Of a stretch of 64,000 bases of DNA, positions 61,564 through 64,000 are shown in pieces; within the stretch, counting starts at the first letter, position 1, and every line of letters begins with the position of its first letter. The position numbers and the translations under genes are program-made. Origin of the DNA: an uncultured Bdellovibrionales bacterium (lineage in GTDB: Bacteria; Bdellovibrionota; Bdellovibrionia; Bdellovibrionales; Bdellovibrionaceae); the NCBI GenBank assembly GCA_903926205.1, contig CAIYID010000033.1:1-64000 (forward strand), given 5' to 3'. The notes below the pieces were generated by a model that saw only the letters and a program-made list of their open reading frames with translations, ran no database searches and was not told the DNA's origin.

Positions 61564-62133
61564 ATGACAAAAATCCTTATCTCTTTAATGATCACAATCT
61601 TCTCAACGGTGTCTTTTCAGGCTTCAGCAGATAAATTAGTTTTTAACAAAGTCATTGATGATGTGACCTATGTTTCTCAACTCTCAAAATTCAAAATCGA
61701 TCCAGCTTCGAACCTACCACAAAATATAAAAGCAGCTTATATTCAAATTCGTCTTCTCGGTGATAAACCAGTTAGCGCGGCTTTGACTTCCTATCGTGCA
61801 TTTAGTTGCCCTGCTGGTCGTTTTTGCACAATGATGATGCCAATTCCTCTCACTGTTCAAGTTCGTGTGAACGATTTTTCAATCAACGCCTGCGGAGTTA
61901 AAATCTATCAAGGAACAACCACTGGTGGTAACCAAACTGAAAATTCCCTGATTAAATTGACTGTTGTTGATAATACAAACAACAGTTGCCCAACAATTGC
62001 ATCCCTAGACCCAACCGAAGTTATTTATGAAACAGTCAATACTGAAACTCATCAAACTTCTCACTCTGTTCTGGCTGGCTCAAAACTTGAAGTTCAAAAC
62101 GAGGTTCATAACACAGAGACTTTGGTTCAATAA
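61564..62133 (+). CDS. Secreted protein of unknown function
   Basis: The 189-residue product has a signal peptide (ILISLMITIFSTVSFQASA). A mature part holds four Cys residues (FSCPAGRFCTM, NACGVK, NSCPTI), likely two disulfides, and beta-strand patterns. The last 30 residues are Thr/His/Asn/Glu-rich. AAGGAG eight bases before the ATG supports the start. It is followed by a hairpin at 62169. No family is recognised. Confidence 0.6.
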   Translation: MTKILISLMITIFSTVSFQASADKLVFNKVIDDVTYVSQLSKFKIDPASNLPQNIKAAYIQIRLLGDKPVSAALTSYRAFSCPAGRFCTMMMPIPLTVQVRVNDFSINACGVKIYQGTTTGGNQTENSLIKLTVVDNTNNSCPTIASLDPTEVIYETVNTETHQTSHSVLAGSKLEVQNEVHNTETLVQ

Positions 62134-62168
62134 TTATCTGAACACCACTATCTGATCGCTGACTTTTT

Positions 62169-62197
62169 AAGAAAGTGCGCTTAACGCGCTCTTTCTT
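62169..62197. terminator. Probable terminator hairpin after the secreted-protein gene
   Basis: AAGAAAG and CTTTCTT (62169-62175, 62191-62197) enclose a second pairing GCGC/GCGC with one T-T mismatch and a TTAAC loop. There is no long T run after it, so the call is moderate. It lies about 35 bases after the stop of the gene at 61564. Confidence 0.5.
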
Positions 62198-62247
62198 AAT
62201 CACTGAATCCCTTGCCCAGATTCCTTAAAAAAGGCTAGAGTTTTCCT

Positions 62248-62949
62248 ATGGGAAGACAATGGGTACACCAAGTAAAATCTGAAAATTCTGCCATCAAAGG
62301 CGCTCTTATCACCAAGTTGGCTCGCGAGATTCAAGTCGCAGCTAAAATGGGAGGAGCTGACCCTAGTTTTAACGCTCGTTTACGCATGGCGATTGATGCT
62401 GCAAAAAAAGCTTCATGTTCTGCAGATACTATTGATCGCGCCATCAAAAAAGGTTCCGGCCAATTAGAAGGCAGTCATATCGATGAGATTCAATATGAAG
62501 GCTACGGTCCTCATGGTGTTGGAGTCATTGTTGAAACTCAATCAGATAATAAAAATCGAACCGCCTCTGAAATGCGACTGATTTTTAAATCTCATGGTGG
62601 AGCCCTGGGTGAAATGGGAAGTGTCGCTTGGATGTTTGAACGTGTTTCTGCACTTGAAGCCACCAAGGCCGGCTCTCTTGATCCTGATGAAGAAGCTATT
62701 GAAGCTGGCGCTAATGAAGTTGAAAAACATGGCGAAGGTTATTTGTATTATGGCGCTCCAGAAGAACTTGATCATGTTCGTAAGGGTTTAGAAGCTCGCG
62801 GATGGAAAATCACAAGTGCTGAACTCTCTTACAAAGCTAAAAATATCACAACTTTGACGACGGATCAAAAGAAAGAAGTCATGGAATTTTTAAGTGAACT
62901 TAATGATCACGATGACACTCATCGTTTGCATGCCACACTCTCAGACTAA
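62248..62949 (+). CDS. YebC/PmpR-family protein
   Basis: The 233-residue product is of the YebC (TACO1) family: GRQWVHQVKSENSAIKGALITKLAREI at the start in short pieces (ALITKLAREI), GGADPSFNARLRMAIDAAKKA, YEGYGPHGVGVIVE, TDNKNRT-like QSDNKNRTASEMR and WMFER. Members have been described as DNA-binding regulators and, more recently, as factors that help ribosomes through proline stretches. A small N-terminal change (GRQWVHQVKSEN instead of the usual AGHSKWANIKHR) marks the second YebC subgroup. No other known neighbour (ruvC) is present. Confidence 0.9.
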   Translation: MGRQWVHQVKSENSAIKGALITKLAREIQVAAKMGGADPSFNARLRMAIDAAKKASCSADTIDRAIKKGSGQLEGSHIDEIQYEGYGPHGVGVIVETQSDNKNRTASEMRLIFKSHGGALGEMGSVAWMFERVSALEATKAGSLDPDEEAIEAGANEVEKHGEGYLYYGAPEELDHVRKGLEARGWKITSAELSYKAKNITTLTTDQKKEVMEFLSELNDHDDTHRLHATLSD

Positions 62950-63216
62950 TATTTAAAAAGACCAACTCCTATTTGATTTTTATAAAAGAATGAATTCATA
63001 TCCTATTTGAAGTTACTGAAATAATTTTACGTCTAAAAGTTCGTCGAAATTTAGGGGCACTTCGTCTAATCTATAGACAGTCAATTCTATTCCAAAAGAA
63101 GCTGATACGTTCTTTGATTGGCACTATTATCGCATAGAAAGTCACCGATGAGACCACTTGATCCTGATAATGGGAAATTCATCCCACAGATTTAACAAGA
63201 GGTCTTGAGGATGTTT

Positions 63217-63570
63217 ATGCTGAATAGAAAATATTTTCTGCTGCTGAGTTTTTTAGTTTTAGCCTTTTCGAATTTTTCACAAGCAAAGACAGTTCATTGT
63301 GATAATGGCTTAACTTTTGTCGAAGAAACCGGAGCGCTAACTCTCCAAATGAATGAGTTCACTCGAAAATTTGATGGTTATCTTGAAGGTCGAGCTACAA
63401 CCTACACAAGGACACTCAATCGAATTAACAACGGAGATGATTTCTGGTCAAGCAACCAACAATCAACAGTTGGTCTTTATCGATATAAAGATGGAAAACA
63501 CTCTTATTCTCTCGCTGTTACACATTTTCCAATAACCTTACAAATTGAATTTCCAAATTGTGATTTTTAA
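63217..63570 (+). CDS. Small secreted protein of unknown function
   Basis: The 117-residue product starts at ATG 63217 with GAGG six bases upstream; ATG 63211 and TTG 63205 are in frame but less well placed. A signal peptide (YFLLLSFLVLAFSNFSQA) is followed by a short beta-rich part with two Cys residues (VHCDNG and PNCDF) that may pair across the protein. No family is recognised. It is separate from the next gene by 70 bases. Confidence 0.6.
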   Translation: MLNRKYFLLLSFLVLAFSNFSQAKTVHCDNGLTFVEETGALTLQMNEFTRKFDGYLEGRATTYTRTLNRINNGDDFWSSNQQSTVGLYRYKDGKHSYSLAVTHFPITLQIEFPNCDF

Positions 63571-63640
63571 CTCGAGCAAATTCTTATTTTTTAACAATGA
63601 ATAAAGAATTCAAATGAGATGATTTCTTACGGAAGTCTAA

Positions 63641-64000
63641 ATGAAAATAATGTTTGCGCTATATATTATTTTTACAGCAGGCATGGGAAATAATTTTTCC
63701 TATGCCAGTGATAATTCTTCTGATAATTCCTCAACAATTCGAAAAGAGTGTCTTGATGCTGGTTTAGCAAAATTACGAATTTCTCGAGTTGCTGCCTTTG
63801 ATTCTGATCGTGACTACTGCCAAGAAGGACTCATTCCTGATTCAATCGGTAAAATTATTGAATCATTAAGTGTCACTAACCAAAAAATAGCGACCTTACT
63901 CGGAATTCCTAAAAATAAATTATTTCAAACTGGATTAAATATTACCATTGAATCTTCTGATTATGGAATTATGAGTTCAGACTCAGCAATTACTCTTGGC
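63641..64000 (+). CDS. Exported protein, 3' end outside window
   Basis: ATG 63641 opens a frame of 120 codons that reaches the window edge without a stop. ACGGAAG lies a few bases upstream. A signal peptide (KIMFALYIIFTAGMGNNFSYA) is followed by a Ser/Asn/Asp-rich start, two Cys residues (KECLDAG, DYCQEG) and a mixed helical region. The rest of the gene is needed before any family can be suggested. Confidence 0.55.
   Translation, partial: MKIMFALYIIFTAGMGNNFSYASDNSSDNSSTIRKECLDAGLAKLRISRVAAFDSDRDYCQEGLIPDSIGKIIESLSVTNQKIATLLGIPKNKLFQTGLNITIESSDYGIMSSDSAITLG

Noticed and set aside
1-64000. CRISPR arrays, prophage clusters or a replication origin
   Set aside because: No regularly spaced repeats, no phage structural genes and no DnaA-box cluster were seen.

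Overview
The window is AT-rich (about 40% G+C by eye) chromosomal DNA from a Gram-negative bacterium with an outer membrane. TolC and RND efflux genes, BamB, many signal-peptide and lipoprotein genes, a secreted-hydrolase inventory, peptidoglycan-active proteins, and repeated hydrophobic-stretch-then-Asn-Cys N-termini together suggest a Bdellovibrio-like predator or relative (Bdellovibrionota). This is inference from gene content; no rRNA or tRNA gene was seen to confirm it.

Layout. 1-441: the end of a transposase-like gene running in from the left. 748-12651: an efflux region on the + strand, TolC-like / secreted protein / MarR regulator / two tandem RND pumps / secreted protein / second TolC-like. 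No membrane-fusion adaptor gene is present. 12677-19972: a minus-strand run of secreted proteins, including a tandem pair of unknown paralogues, an exported alpha/beta hydrolase and a YfgM-BamB pair. 20174-23154: leucine-type dehydrogenase, then a membrane-tethered HTH protein divergent from a single-domain tyrosine recombinase with a perfect palindrome between them. 23632-27188: a very large secreted GH27-like glycosidase and a small lipoprotein. 27436-34602: YceD, L32, then the fatty-acid synthesis cluster fabH-fabD-fabG-acpP-fabF followed by rpiB and glyA; plsX is absent from its usual place. 34702-43081: M23 peptidase, two beta-barrel-like proteins, DedA, YceI, patatin and a signalling trio (response regulator, pseudo-receiver protein, PilZ protein). 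43044-46813: MnmD-like methyltransferase, YhcC-like radical SAM protein, and an unusual ribonucleotide-reductase R2-like protein with its partner. 47498-51451: a tight minus-strand operon M50 protease-trpS-scpA-scpB. 51647-57387: acyl-CoA dehydrogenase, oligopeptide-binding-like protein and the second copy of the giant GH27 protein. 57636-64000: small Cys/His protein, SDR enzyme, NamZ-like muramidase, DOMON-like protein, several secreted proteins and a YebC-family regulator.

The strongest items for a second look are: the R2-like protein at 45162, whose last metal-ligand Glu is Lys and whose C-terminal radical-transfer tail is replaced; the recombinase/palindrome/HTH module at 21388-22805; exact 71-bp and 53-bp identities inside diverged tandem paralogues, which suggest gene conversion; a TrpRS with a four-cysteine pattern like that of iron-sulfur TrpRS enzymes; and a DedA gene whose only standard upstream start codon lies inside a terminator-like hairpin. 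No CRISPR array, replication origin, tRNA, rRNA or intact prophage was found.
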